Part shown: positions 33,961-43,263 of the stretch, piece after piece
Numbering within the stretch: the first letter of the stretch is position 1
How the letters are laid out: the number at the start of each line of letters is the position of its first letter
Source of the DNA: an uncultured Holophagaceae bacterium
GTDB taxonomy: Bacteria > Acidobacteriota > Holophagae > Holophagales > Holophagaceae
Direction: 5' to 3'
Assembly (NCBI GenBank): GCA_903884655.1
Contig: CAISFO010000047.1
Coordinates: forward strand, 25,328 to 89,327
Length of the DNA stretch: 64,000 bases
The notes under the pieces: generated by a model
Databases searched by the model: none
Told to the model about the DNA's origin: nothing
What the model saw: only the letters and a program-made list of their open reading frames with translations
Position numbers and translations under genes: made by a program

Positions 33961-35736
33961 ATGTCGACGAAGGCCAAGCCAGCCTCTCCCAAGGGACCCA
34001 CATCCCCCTTCGGCCCCCCGTCCATTGACCGTTTTACCCAGGCCCTGGTGAACGCCATGGGGGTGGGGTTCCTGGCGGTGGACACCATTGGTCTCACCAT
34101 CCTCTCCAATGCCATTGCCCATGACAGCTTCGGAGCCGATCCCGGCAGCGATTTGAAGGAGACCTTCCCGGCCCTCTGGCCGAAGGTTCAGCAGGTCCTC
34201 AAGGGACGCCACCTGAACAGTGAATTTTCCCTGAGGCGCAAGAAAACGAATTACTTGATCAAGGTCAATCCCATCGTGTTCGATGCGGAGAAGATCGGCG
34301 CCATCTGCGTGTTCGTGGAAAGCTCGGGGTTGGAAGAAATGGCCATGCAGATGAGTTTCTTCCAGGAAATCATCGGGGAATTGGAGGCGGTGATCAATTC
34401 TTCCTCCGAGGGGCTGTGGATCTGTGACGCGGAGGCCAATGTCCTTCGAATGAACCCAGCCTCGGAGCGGATCCATGAGATCAAGGCTGAGGATGTCATC
34501 GGTCGCAACATGGAGGACCTGGTGGCCGAAGGCTTCATCGACAAGTCGGCCACCCTCGAGGTGATCAAGGCGAGACAGAAGGTGAGCCTGCTGCAGCACC
34601 GGAAGGGACGGAAGCTGGTCATCACCGGCACCCCCGTCTTCGATCCCGAGGGAAGGCTCATCCGTGTCGTCTCCAGCGTCCGGGACATCACCGAGATCGA
34701 GTCCCTGCAAAGGGAGCTGGAGGAGCAGGAAGCCCTGAAAGACCAGTTTAGAAATCACATGTTAGAACTGCAACACATGGAGTTCGAATCAAAACGTGTC
34801 ATTGCCAAGAGCCCCTGCATGGTGAAGGCCCTGCGTCAGGCCATCAAGGTGGGCTCGGCGGATTCCTCGGTGCTGCTGCTGGGGGAATCCGGGGTAGGCA
34901 AAGGGTTGATCGCCGAAATCATCCACAAGAACTCGCCCCGCGCTGAAAAACCGCTCATCCGGATCAATTGCGGCTCGATTCCCGATTCCCTCATTGAATC
35001 CGAGCTGTTCGGCTATGAAAAAGGAGCCTTCACGGGTGCCAATGCGGGTGGCAAGCCCGGGTATCTCGAACTGGCCGACAGCGGGACGTTGTTCCTGGAT
35101 GAGGTCGCGGAGTTGCCCCCACCGTCGCAGGTGAAACTCCTCCGCTTCCTGGAGGATGGCCGCATCACACGATTGGGCGGCACCACAAGCCGCACGGTCG
35201 ATGTGCGCATTCTGGCTGCCACCCACAGAAACCTGGACGAGATGATCAACCAGGGCACCTTCAGGCTCGACCTCTACTACCGCTTGAAGGTGGTTCCCAT
35301 CCAGGTCCCCGCCGTCCGGGAGCGCAAGGATTGCATCCTTCCGCTCATCCACCACTACATCGATTTTTTCGGCAAAAAGAGCGGCATTCAGAAACGGCTG
35401 ACACGCGCAGCCTCGGATGCCCTGCTGTGGTACTCCTACCCGGGGAATGTGCGCGAGTTGATGAACATCTGTGAGCGTCTGGTGGTCATGACAGAAACGA
35501 ATCTAATTGATTTGAAAGATCTTCCGAACGATATCGTCCCACGCTACCAGGAATCGATGATTCAGACGGCCGAGTGGAACAGTTCGATGACCCTGCAGCA
35601 GGCTCTCGACGGGGTCGAGCGAAACATCCTCATCCAATCCATGCGCAGCCACGACAACCAGCGGGGGATGGCCCTGGCCCTTGGGGTCAATCAATCCACC
35701 ATCGCCCGCAAGCTCGAAAAGCATGGCCTGGGTTGA
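33961..35736 (+). CDS. Sigma-54-dependent activator with N-terminal PAS domains
   Basis: The 591-residue protein has two PAS-like sensor segments (about 20-125 and 135-260), a short coiled linker, the AAA+ domain with Walker A GESGVGKG (~307-314), the sigma-54-contacting loop GAFTGA (355-360) and Walker B GTLFLDEVAEL, then a Fis-type HTH (NQRGMALALGVNQSTIARKLEKHG). No receiver domain is present, so it likely senses a small ligand or redox state directly. The start at 33961 follows GGTGGAG; an in-frame ATG at 33913 is an alternative. It sits directly before the gabD/ABC/dehydrogenase operon and is its probable activator. Confidence 0.92.
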   Translation: MSTKAKPASPKGPTSPFGPPSIDRFTQALVNAMGVGFLAVDTIGLTILSNAIAHDSFGADPGSDLKETFPALWPKVQQVLKGRHLNSEFSLRRKKTNYLIKVNPIVFDAEKIGAICVFVESSGLEEMAMQMSFFQEIIGELEAVINSSSEGLWICDAEANVLRMNPASERIHEIKAEDVIGRNMEDLVAEGFIDKSATLEVIKARQKVSLLQHRKGRKLVITGTPVFDPEGRLIRVVSSVRDITEIESLQRELEEQEALKDQFRNHMLELQHMEFESKRVIAKSPCMVKALRQAIKVGSADSSVLLLGESGVGKGLIAEIIHKNSPRAEKPLIRINCGSIPDSLIESELFGYEKGAFTGANAGGKPGYLELADSGTLFLDEVAELPPPSQVKLLRFLEDGRITRLGGTTSRTVDVRILAATHRNLDEMINQGTFRLDLYYRLKVVPIQVPAVRERKDCILPLIHHYIDFFGKKSGIQKRLTRAASDALLWYSYPGNVRELMNICERLVVMTETNLIDLKDLPNDIVPRYQESMIQTAEWNSSMTLQQALDGVERNILIQSMRSHDNQRGMALALGVNQSTIARKLEKHGLG

Positions 35737-35772
35737 GGGCTCAATAAATTTCAAAATCGAAAATTGAACCAA

Positions 35773-35786
35773 ATGCACTTGCGCAT
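35773..35786. promoter_or_regulatory. Upstream activator-site candidate 1
   Basis: ATGCAC-TT-GCGCAT, an imperfect dyad 139 bases upstream of the -24/-12 promoter, within an AT-rich gap. It matches the half-site form at 35895 and 33844. Confidence 0.45.
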
Positions 35787-35894
35787 CATATTGGATGTAT
35801 ATATCCACATTAAATGCGAGTATGTTTATTTTTATATTTATAAAATTCACACGAAGTGATTATTATATTGAATTATTATTATAAATAGGTAAAT

Positions 35895-35907
35895 ATGCGC
35901 TGTGCAT
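35895..35907. promoter_or_regulatory. Upstream activator-site candidate 2
   Basis: ATGCGC-T-GTGCAT, an imperfect dyad 18 bases before the -24 GG. Close spacing to the promoter is unusual for an enhancer but could serve tuning or repression. Confidence 0.4.
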
Positions 35908-35922
35908 AGCCACTTTCGAGAG

Positions 35923-35940
35923 TTGGCATGTTCAGTGCGA
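35923..35940 (+). promoter_or_regulatory. Sigma-54 (-24/-12) promoter of the gabD-ABC-dehydrogenase operon
   Basis: TTGGCATG-TTCA-GTGCGA has the invariant GG (35925-35926) and GC (35937-35938) separated by exactly ten bases, as sigma-54 requires; the -12 box is GTGC instead of TTGC. Transcription would start near 35950, about 45 bases before the gabD ATG. rpoN and a GAFTGA activator are encoded just upstream. Confidence 0.65.
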
Positions 35941-35994
35941 TGAAATTTTTAACAATCACCTTGTTCCAGTTCCATAGCTCGGGGGACCCCTGCG

Positions 35995-37449
35995 ATGTTG
36001 ACGCTCAAAGACCCTTCTCTGTTGAAGCAGCAGTGCTATCTGAACGGCCAATGGCTGGCGGCAGATGGCGGTGCCGAGATTGATGTGACCAATCCGGCCA
36101 CTGGCGAGAAGCTGGGCACCATTCCACGGATGGGCACCGCCGAGACGCGCCGAGCCATCGAGGCAGCCAACCGTGCCCTCCCGGCCTGGCGCGCCAGGAC
36201 CGCCAAGGAACGGTCGACGATCCTGCGCCGCTGGTTCGAGCTGATGATGGCCAACCAGGAGGATCTGGCCATTATCATGACCGCCGAGCAGGGCAAGCCA
36301 CTGGCGGAGTCCAAGGGGGAAATCTCCTATGCCGCCTCGTTCATCGAATGGTTTGCCGAAGAAGGGAAGCGGGTCTATGGCGACACCATCCCCGGCCACA
36401 CGGCGGACAAGCGCATCGTGGTCATCAAGGAACCCATCGGTGTCTGTGCGGCGATCACGCCATGGAACTTTCCGGCAGCCATGATCACTCGCAAGGCCGG
36501 GCCCGCCCTGGCGGCCGGCTGCACCATGGTCGTGAAGCCAGCCACGGCTACGCCATTCTCGGCCCTGGCCCTGGCGGAGTTGGGCGAGCGGGCCGGCATC
36601 CCCGCGGGGGTCTTCAGTGTCATCACGGGCTCGGCCGCGGCCATCGGCAACGAGATGACCGCCAACCCCATCGTGCGCAAACTCACCTTCACCGGCTCCA
36701 CGGAGATCGGCAAGCAGCTGATGGCCCAGTGCGCGGCCACGGTCAAGAAGGTATCCCTGGAGCTGGGCGGGAACGCCCCCTTCATCGTCTTCGATGACGC
36801 CGATCTCGACGCTGCGGTGGAGGGAGCCATCGCTTCCAAGTACCGCAATACCGGCCAGACCTGCGTCTGCACCAACCGTCTCCTGGTCCAGGACGGCGTC
36901 TACGATGCATTCGTGGCCAAGCTGTCGGCCGCGGTGGCCAAGATGAAGGTGGGGGACGGGCTCACGGGTGAGTTCCAGCAGGGTCCGCTCATTGATATGG
37001 CGGCTGTGGACAAGGTGGAAGAGCACATCGCCGATGCGCTGGCCAAGGGGGCCCGTGTGGTCCTGGGCGGGAAGCGGCATGATCTGGGGGGCAGCTTCTT
37101 CCAGCCCACCATCCTCTGCGATGTCACGAGCCAGATGCTGGTGGCAAAGGAGGAGACCTTTGGTCCGCTGGCACCGGTCTTCCGGTTCAGCACCGATGCC
37201 GAAGCCATCCAGATGGCCAACGACACCGAGTTCGGCCTGGCCTCCTACTTCTACACCCGGGACATCTGTCGGGTCTGGCGGGTGGCGGAGGCGCTGGAAT
37301 ACGGCATGGTCGGAATCAACACCGGACTCGTGTCCACGGAGGTGGCGCCCTTCGGCGGCATGAAGGAATCCGGGATCGGCCGTGAAGGATCCAAGTACGG
37401 CATCGAGGAGTTCATGGAAGTGAAATACCTGTGCATGGGAGGCATTTGA
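35995..37449 (+). CDS. gabD: Succinate-semialdehyde dehydrogenase (NAD(P)+), GabD-like
   Basis: The 484-residue enzyme oxidises succinate semialdehyde to succinate. It is strikingly similar to E. coli GabD throughout as I recall that sequence: RALPAWRARTAKERSTILRRWF, EISYAASFIEWFAEEGKRVYGDTIPGH (in parts), AITPWNFPAAMITRKAGPALAAG, ELGGNAPFIVFDDADLD, and the catalytic Cys (residue 290) in GQTCVCTN. That closeness favours succinate semialdehyde over other aldehydes. It is the first gene after the sigma-54 promoter and is followed by an ABC importer and an alcohol dehydrogenase. Confidence 0.9.
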   Translation: MLTLKDPSLLKQQCYLNGQWLAADGGAEIDVTNPATGEKLGTIPRMGTAETRRAIEAANRALPAWRARTAKERSTILRRWFELMMANQEDLAIIMTAEQGKPLAESKGEISYAASFIEWFAEEGKRVYGDTIPGHTADKRIVVIKEPIGVCAAITPWNFPAAMITRKAGPALAAGCTMVVKPATATPFSALALAELGERAGIPAGVFSVITGSAAAIGNEMTANPIVRKLTFTGSTEIGKQLMAQCAATVKKVSLELGGNAPFIVFDDADLDAAVEGAIASKYRNTGQTCVCTNRLLVQDGVYDAFVAKLSAAVAKMKVGDGLTGEFQQGPLIDMAAVDKVEEHIADALAKGARVVLGGKRHDLGGSFFQPTILCDVTSQMLVAKEETFGPLAPVFRFSTDAEAIQMANDTEFGLASYFYTRDICRVWRVAEALEYGMVGINTGLVSTEVAPFGGMKESGIGREGSKYGIEEFMEVKYLCMGGI

Positions 37450-37517
37450 ATCCACGGCCCGCAGGCAAAAGAACATCCAATCAGATCCATTCAACCCCTT
37501 CCCTTGAGGTAAACGAC

Positions 37518-38759
37518 GTGAACCATAAGACTGCATCCCTTCTGTCCGCCCTGTTGGTGTGCTTCACCTCGGCGGTGAGCTTTGCCGGTGAGACCATCAA
37601 GATCGGCGCACTGTACCCGATGTCCGGGCGAGGCGGCCTGTACGGCCAGGATTCCGAGGCGGCCATCAAGATCGCGCTGCAGGAAGTGAATGCCAAGGGC
37701 CTGCCTGGCGGCAGGAAGCTGGATGTGATCGTGACCGATGACCAGAGCAAGCCGGCGCTCGCGGTGACCCTGGCCAAGCGGTACATCACCGAGGACAAGG
37801 TGAAGTTCTTGTATGGGGTGGTCTCCTCCTCGGCTGCCCTGGCCGTGACCGAAGTCAGCAAGGAGTACAAGACCATCTTCGTGGGGACGGATCACGCGGC
37901 CACTGACCTTACTGCCAATGCCTTCCAGAAATACTATTTCCGGGTGAGCAACAACACCTTCCAGTCCATGGCGGCAGGTGCCATGTATCTGCAGGACATG
38001 AAGCTGGGCAAGAAGATCGCCTACATCGGGCCCGACTATGCCTACGGCCGGGACCAGATCGCAGAACTCAAGTACTGCCTCGGCAAACTTGGGGCGAACT
38101 TCGAGATGGTGGGCGAATTCTGGCCCAAGCTGTACGAAGCGGACTACACCTCCTACATCACAGCGATCGTGAGGGCCAAGCCCGATGTCCTGGTTTGCGG
38201 GTTCTGGGGTGGCGATACCGTCGCCTTCATCAAGCAGGCCAAGGCCTACGGACTGTTCGACAAGATGAAGTACTTCCATCCCGATGGCGGCGGGAACTAC
38301 GAAGTGTTCTCCACGCTCGGCGCCGAATGCCCCGAAGGGCTGATCATGTCCGCGAGGCACCACAACAACTGGCCTGAGACGAAGGAAAACGCAGACTTCG
38401 TGCAGAAGTTCAAGAAGGCGACCGGCCGGTATCCCTCCTACGCCGCCGAAGGGGCCTACGTGGGAATCCTCGTGATCGCGGATGCCATCCGGAAGGTGGG
38501 CAACGCCGACGACACGGAGGCGCTGGTGAAGGCCCTGGAAGGCATGAAGATGAAATTCCCCGAGGATCCAGCAGGGTTCCAGTCCTACATCGATCCCAAG
38601 ACCCACCAGATCGTCCAGGCCCAGGCCATCGGCGTCACCGTCAAGAATGACAAATTCCCGCCGGCCAAGTACATGCTCGGAAATTTCAAGGTGTATCCCG
38701 CTGACAAACTGATGCCTCCCCAGGACTACATCGACCTCCTGAAGAGGACCAAGAAGTAA
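37518..38759 (+). CDS. ABC transporter substrate-binding protein, branched-chain amino acid type
   Basis: The 413-residue precursor starts at a GTG preceded by TTGAGGT, with a signal peptide ending near VSFAG. The mature part is a type I periplasmic binding protein of the LivK/Peripla_BP_6 family (IKIGALYPMSGRGGLYGQDSEAAIKIALQEVN). Members bind branched-chain amino acids, amides, urea, aromatic acids or short organic acids. The flanking gabD and iron alcohol dehydrogenase suggest a C4 hydroxy or keto acid here, but the ligand cannot be read from sequence. It is the receptor for the permeases and ATPases that follow. Confidence 0.9.
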   Translation: MNHKTASLLSALLVCFTSAVSFAGETIKIGALYPMSGRGGLYGQDSEAAIKIALQEVNAKGLPGGRKLDVIVTDDQSKPALAVTLAKRYITEDKVKFLYGVVSSSAALAVTEVSKEYKTIFVGTDHAATDLTANAFQKYYFRVSNNTFQSMAAGAMYLQDMKLGKKIAYIGPDYAYGRDQIAELKYCLGKLGANFEMVGEFWPKLYEADYTSYITAIVRAKPDVLVCGFWGGDTVAFIKQAKAYGLFDKMKYFHPDGGGNYEVFSTLGAECPEGLIMSARHHNNWPETKENADFVQKFKKATGRYPSYAAEGAYVGILVIADAIRKVGNADDTEALVKALEGMKMKFPEDPAGFQSYIDPKTHQIVQAQAIGVTVKNDKFPPAKYMLGNFKVYPADKLMPPQDYIDLLKRTKK

Positions 38760-38772
38760 GCGGAGTTTCAGC

Positions 38773-39660
38773 ATGAGTTTTGATGTATTAATCTCCCAGT
38801 TCCTGGGTGGTCTTTCTGTGGCCATGCTGCTGTTCCTGGTGGCCAGCGGCCTGACCTTGATCTTCGGAGTGGCCAAGGTCTTCAACTTCGCCCACGGCTC
38901 GTTCTACATGCTTGGTGCCTACTTCAGCTTCCAGGCGATCAACCTGTTCAACAACTTCTGGATCGGGGCGCTCGCCGGCGCCATCGGGGCAGGCCTGATC
39001 GGGATGGTCCTGGAAATCTGCTTCATCCGGAGGATCAGCGGCAGGGAGGAGGAGGGAGCTTTCCAGATCCTCCTCACCTACGCCTTCATTCTGATCATCG
39101 ACGATGGGGTGAAGTTCATCTGGGGACCGGCCTACAAGACCATTTCCAAGCCGGAGTCCCTCGCCGGGGCCCTGACGGTCGGGCCGGTCACCATTCCGAC
39201 CTACAACCTCTTCATCATCCTGCTGGGCCTGGTGATCGTCGTGACGGCCTGGTACGTCCTCAGCCGGACCAGGATGGGCAAGATCATCCAGGCCGCCTCT
39301 ACCGACACTCAAATGGTCGGGATGCTGGGAGTGAATGTCTCCCTGGTGATGAGTCTCCTGTTCGGGGTGGCCACCGCCATGGGTGGCCTGGCGGGAGCCA
39401 TGGCGGCCCCCTTGCGGACCATCGCGCCAGGGACGGGCGTGGAGATCATCATCGACTCCCTGATCGTCGTCGTGATCGGTGGATTGGGCAACTTCTGGGG
39501 TGCCCTGTTCGCGGCCATTCTCATCGGGGAGGTCAACGCCTTCGGCATTCTCTGGCTCCCGCAATGGGCCTCCCTGCTCAGCTTCGCCGTCATGATCGTG
39601 GTCCTGATCTTCAAATCGAAAGGGCTCTTCACCCGTGAGCAAGGTCGGAAAAAGATATGA
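38773..39660 (+). CDS. livH: ABC transporter permease, LivH family
   Basis: The 295-residue membrane protein has about eight hydrophobic spans. LivH-family features are ASGLTLIFGVAKVFNFAHGSFYMLGAY near the N-terminus and GLGNFWGALFAAILIGEVNAFG near the C-terminus. It forms half of the transmembrane channel with LivM. It starts 13 bases after the binding-protein stop and its own stop overlaps the livM ATG (ATGA), so expression is coupled. Confidence 0.92.
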   Translation: MSFDVLISQFLGGLSVAMLLFLVASGLTLIFGVAKVFNFAHGSFYMLGAYFSFQAINLFNNFWIGALAGAIGAGLIGMVLEICFIRRISGREEEGAFQILLTYAFILIIDDGVKFIWGPAYKTISKPESLAGALTVGPVTIPTYNLFIILLGLVIVVTAWYVLSRTRMGKIIQAASTDTQMVGMLGVNVSLVMSLLFGVATAMGGLAGAMAAPLRTIAPGTGVEIIIDSLIVVVIGGLGNFWGALFAAILIGEVNAFGILWLPQWASLLSFAVMIVVLIFKSKGLFTREQGRKKI

Positions 39661-40613
39661 ACCATAGACTTGAAACCACCGCCCTGTGGTCGGCGTATGT
39701 CCTGCTCTTCGGGGGCATGATCTTCGTCAAGAACGAGCATGCCATCCACATCGCTGCCCAGATCGTCATCCTCGGCCTGTTCGCGATCTCTTTCAACATC
39801 CTGTTCGGCAACACCGGGCTGCTCTCCTTCGGCCAGGCCCTGTTCTACGGGTTGGGCGCCTATGTCACCGGCATGATCGCCAAGAAATTCGGCGGCGATC
39901 ATTTCCTCTGGGCGCTGCTGCTGGTGCCCCTGGTGGCCATGGCCGTCGCCCTGGTGCTCGGGGCGTTGAGCCTCCGCCTGTCCGATGTCTATTTCACGAT
40001 GCTGACCCTGGCCTTCGCCCAGCTGGTCTGGGGCATCACCATCAAGTGGTATGACTTCACCAGCGGGGATGACGGCATCCAGGCGATCCCGAAGCCCGAA
40101 TTCCTCGCCGGCGGGCTCCATTACTACGTCTTCGCCTTCCTCGTGGTGACCGTCTGTCTCTACCTGTTGTGGCGGCTGCACCGGTCGCCCTTCGGCACCA
40201 TCCTGAAAGGCATCCGGCAGAACCCGACCAGGGTCAATTTCCTGGGCCTGAACGTGTTCCGCCACAAACTGCTGGCCTATGTCATCTCCTCCTGTTTCAC
40301 GGCGATCGCCGGCGGCCTCTATGCCGGCCTGGATGGCAGCATCCATCCGGACATGTTCGTCTGGACCATGTCGGGAGGCATCATCCTGATGACCATCCTC
40401 GGTGGAATGAGAAGCTTCTTCGGCCCCATCATCGGCGTCGCAGTCTTCGTCCTGCTGGAGGATGTGGTCGGCCGATCGACCCAATACTGGTCCTTCTTCA
40501 TCGGGGCCATCATGATCGTGGTGGTGATGCTGTTCCCCAAGGGGATCGTGGGTGTCTCCCGGCAATTCGCAGGCCTGTTCGCGAAGAAAGGAGACCCGCT
40601 TGAGCATTCTTGA
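39657..40613 (+). CDS. livM: ABC transporter permease, LivM family
   Basis: The 318-residue membrane protein has about nine spans and the LivM signatures NILFGNTGLLSFGQALFYGLGAY and a later GGIILMTILGGMRSFFGPIIG loop. It pairs with LivH. It overlaps livH by four bases and extends 14 bases into livG, continuing the coupled order livH-livM-livG-livF. Confidence 0.92.
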   Translation: MNHRLETTALWSAYVLLFGGMIFVKNEHAIHIAAQIVILGLFAISFNILFGNTGLLSFGQALFYGLGAYVTGMIAKKFGGDHFLWALLLVPLVAMAVALVLGALSLRLSDVYFTMLTLAFAQLVWGITIKWYDFTSGDDGIQAIPKPEFLAGGLHYYVFAFLVVTVCLYLLWRLHRSPFGTILKGIRQNPTRVNFLGLNVFRHKLLAYVISSCFTAIAGGLYAGLDGSIHPDMFVWTMSGGIILMTILGGMRSFFGPIIGVAVFVLLEDVVGRSTQYWSFFIGAIMIVVVMLFPKGIVGVSRQFAGLFAKKGDPLEHS

Positions 40614-41352
40614 ACTCACGAACGTCAACAAGCACTTCGGTGGCCTCCATGTGTCCAAGCGCATCTCCATGGCGATCCCGGAGGGTGAACTCTCCGCCAT
40701 CATCGGTCCCAATGGCGCCGGGAAAACGACCCTCTTCAATCAGGTGACCGGCTACATCACCCCCGACAGCGGCAGCATCCATTTCAATGGCGTGGATGTC
40801 ACCGGGATGAAGCCCGAGCGCCTGGTCAAGATGGGCGTCGTCCGCGCCTTTCAGGTGGCCAGTCTGTTCTACGACGAAACCGTGTACGACAATATCTTCA
40901 TGGCCGCCGTCGCCTTCCACGGCAAGAACTGGAACGTCCTGGCCAGCAAGGATTCCTACCAGGAGGTGGACGAGCAATGCCAGTCGATCATGACCAAACT
41001 GGGGCTGAGGAACAAAGCGAAACTCAAGGCCTTCGAGCTTTCCCATGGCGATCAGAAGGTCCTGGACATCGCCATCGCCTTGACCATGCAGCCGAAGCTG
41101 CTCCTGCTCGATGAACCCACCGCTGGCATGTCCCCGGACGAACGGGTGAACATGACCCAGCTGATCAAGGCCATCCATCGCGAGTTCAAGCTGACCACCG
41201 TGTTCGTCGAGCACGACATGGACATGGTCTTCGGCATCGCGGATGTGATCCGGGTGCTCGTCCAGGGGGAGCTGATCGCCGAAGGGAACGCCGAGGAGAT
41301 CCAGAAGAACCTCGCGGTGATCGACGCCTACCTTGGGCATGAGGTGCTGTAG
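40600..41352 (+). CDS. livG: ABC transporter ATP-binding protein, LivG family
   Basis: The 250-residue ATPase begins at a TTG preceded by AAAGGAG; no ATG lies near the homologous N-terminus (LSILELTNVNKHFGG). Motifs: Walker A GPNGAGKTT, a Q-loop in VVRAFQVASLF, signature ELSHGDQK, Walker B LLLLDEPTAGMSPDE, and H-loop FVEHDMDMVFGIAD, as usual for LivG. The TTG start inside livM suggests reduced or coupled translation. Confidence 0.93.
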   Translation: MSILELTNVNKHFGGLHVSKRISMAIPEGELSAIIGPNGAGKTTLFNQVTGYITPDSGSIHFNGVDVTGMKPERLVKMGVVRAFQVASLFYDETVYDNIFMAAVAFHGKNWNVLASKDSYQEVDEQCQSIMTKLGLRNKAKLKAFELSHGDQKVLDIAIALTMQPKLLLLDEPTAGMSPDERVNMTQLIKAIHREFKLTTVFVEHDMDMVFGIADVIRVLVQGELIAEGNAEEIQKNLAVIDAYLGHEVL

Positions 41353-41354
41353 CC

Positions 41355-42059
41355 ATGGATGAGATCCTGAAAGTTCAGAACCTCCACAGCTATTACGGGA
41401 AGAGCCACATCCTCTTCGGCGTCGAATTCTCGGTCAACAAAGGCGAGACCTTCTGCCTGATGGGGCGGAACGGAGCCGGGAAAACCACCACCTTCAAGAG
41501 CATCGTCATGCTGGTGCCACCCAAGGTTGGCAAGGTCCTGCTCAACGGCCGGGAAATCAATGGCCTCAAGCCCTACCAGGCGGCTCGGCTTGGCCTGGGA
41601 CTGGTGCCTGAGGACCGGCGGATTTTCGGTGACCTGTCCGTCAAGGACAACCTCCTGCTGGGCACCTCCAGCGAACGGAAAGGGTACTGGGACCTCGCGA
41701 AAATCTACACCTATTTCCCGATCCTCCTGGAGTACCAGGATCAGCTGGGCGGGAACCTGTCTGGGGGCGAACAGCAGATGCTCACCATCGCCCGGACCCT
41801 GATGGGCAACCCGGACATCCTGCTGCTGGATGAGCCGACTGAAGGCTTGAGCCCGGTCATGGTCAAGGTCCTCAAGGACCTGGTCCTGAAGCTGAAGGAA
41901 CTGGGCACCACGATCCTGCTTTCCGAACAGAACATCAAGTTCTGCATGGCCGTCGCCGATCGCCTCGTGATCATCGACAAGGGCCACATTGTCTACGAGG
42001 CCGACGTCGAGACCTTCCGCGCAGATGAGGACATCAAGAAGAAATACCTGGCCGTTTGA
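41355..42059 (+). CDS. livF: ABC transporter ATP-binding protein, LivF family
   Basis: The 234-residue ATPase has Walker A GRNGAGKTT, GLGLVPEDRRIFGDLSVKDNLLLG, signature NLSGGEQQM, Walker B ILLLDEPTEGLSPVM and switch segment LLSEQNIKF. The GRNGAGKTT and VPEDRRIF forms are typical of LivF and related urea/amide UrtE proteins. It starts two bases after the livG stop and completes the importer. Confidence 0.93.
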   Translation: MDEILKVQNLHSYYGKSHILFGVEFSVNKGETFCLMGRNGAGKTTTFKSIVMLVPPKVGKVLLNGREINGLKPYQAARLGLGLVPEDRRIFGDLSVKDNLLLGTSSERKGYWDLAKIYTYFPILLEYQDQLGGNLSGGEQQMLTIARTLMGNPDILLLDEPTEGLSPVMVKVLKDLVLKLKELGTTILLSEQNIKFCMAVADRLVIIDKGHIVYEADVETFRADEDIKKKYLAV

Positions 42060-42074
42060 GCCCAAGGAGACCCC

Positions 42075-43235
42075 ATGAACCAGACCATCAGCACCTTCAA
42101 GTCCGTCGCCAAGATCGTCATCGGCATCGATGCGATCAGCACGCTCCCCGCAGAGATCAAGCTGCTGGGAGGCAAGAAGGTCTTCATCCTGACTGATGAA
42201 GGCATCGTCAAGTCCGGCACCTTGAACAAGGTCCTGAATGTCCTGGAAGGCACCTTCGAATCCGTGTCGGTCTTCAGCAAGGTTCCGCCCGAGCCTCCCC
42301 TGGAGACCATCCAGGAATGCCTGGAACTGGCGCGGGAAGCCAAGTGCGACCTGATCGTCGGCCTGGGCGGCGGCTCCGCCATGGACGTGGCCAAGGTCGT
42401 GTCGGTCATGATGACCAACGACAAGACCCTGGACCAGATCATCGGCATCAACCTGGTGGAGAAGCGGGGGCTACCCAAGATCCTCATCCCCACCACCGCC
42501 GGGACCGGCAGCGAAGTGACCCCCATCGTCATCCTCACGGACAACCGGGAGAACCTGAAGAAGGGGATCGTCTCGGACTTCCTGTTCCCGGAAACGGCCA
42601 TCCTTGATGCCCAGCTGACGGTCACCCTGCCGCCGGGCCCCACGGCCGCCAGCGGCATGGACGCCATGATCCACGCGGTGGAGTCCTATACCTCCGTGAA
42701 CGCCACCTCCATGACTGATCACCTGGCCCTGCGCGCCATCGAATTGATCCGGGCCAACCTCCGCAGCGCCTGGGCCAACGGCAACAACCTCGAGGCCCGG
42801 ATGAACATGCTGGAGGGCAGCCTCCTGGCCGGCCAGGCCTTCGCCAACGCCGGTGTTACCGCCGTCCATGCCTTCGCCTATCCCCTGGGCGGGGAATTCC
42901 ACGTGGCGCATGGAGTCGCCAATTCCGTCATGCTCTGCGCCGTGCTGCGGTTCAACATGATCGCCAACCTCCAGAAATTTGCCGCCTTGGGCCGGCTCCT
43001 CTGTCCTGACGAGAAGACCTCTGACACCAAGCGACTGGCCGAAGCCGGGATCAACTACCTTGAAGGGCTGATCGCTGACCTGCAGCTGCCCAGGACCCTG
43101 CGGGAACTGAAGGTCCCCCAGGACGCCATTCCGCGCATGTCGGAGGGCGTGATGAAAGTGACCCGGCTCCTGGCCAACAACCCCAGGAAGATCACCCTCG
43201 AGGACGCCAAGGCGATCTACCAGGTTGTCTACTGA
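42075..43235 (+). CDS. Iron-containing alcohol dehydrogenase, possibly 4-hydroxybutyrate dehydrogenase
   Basis: The 386-residue enzyme is a group III Fe-dependent ADH. NAD-binding GLGGGSAMDVAK, PTTAGTGSEVTP, and metal ligands in GMDAMIHAVE (Asp, His) and AVHAFAYPLGGEFHVAHG (His, His) are present. Family members act on ethanol, 1,3-propanediol, lactaldehyde or 4-hydroxybutyrate. Lying in one operon with gabD, the 4-hydroxybutyrate to succinate-semialdehyde step would link directly to GabD; that is inference. AAGGAG precedes the ATG. It is convergent with hisG and I see no clear terminator between them. Confidence 0.88.
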   Translation: MNQTISTFKSVAKIVIGIDAISTLPAEIKLLGGKKVFILTDEGIVKSGTLNKVLNVLEGTFESVSVFSKVPPEPPLETIQECLELAREAKCDLIVGLGGGSAMDVAKVVSVMMTNDKTLDQIIGINLVEKRGLPKILIPTTAGTGSEVTPIVILTDNRENLKKGIVSDFLFPETAILDAQLTVTLPPGPTAASGMDAMIHAVESYTSVNATSMTDHLALRAIELIRANLRSAWANGNNLEARMNMLEGSLLAGQAFANAGVTAVHAFAYPLGGEFHVAHGVANSVMLCAVLRFNMIANLQKFAALGRLLCPDEKTSDTKRLAEAGINYLEGLIADLQLPRTLRELKVPQDAIPRMSEGVMKVTRLLANNPRKITLEDAKAIYQVVY

Positions 43236-43263
43236 TCTCCAGGATGCCCATGACTGGATTCCA

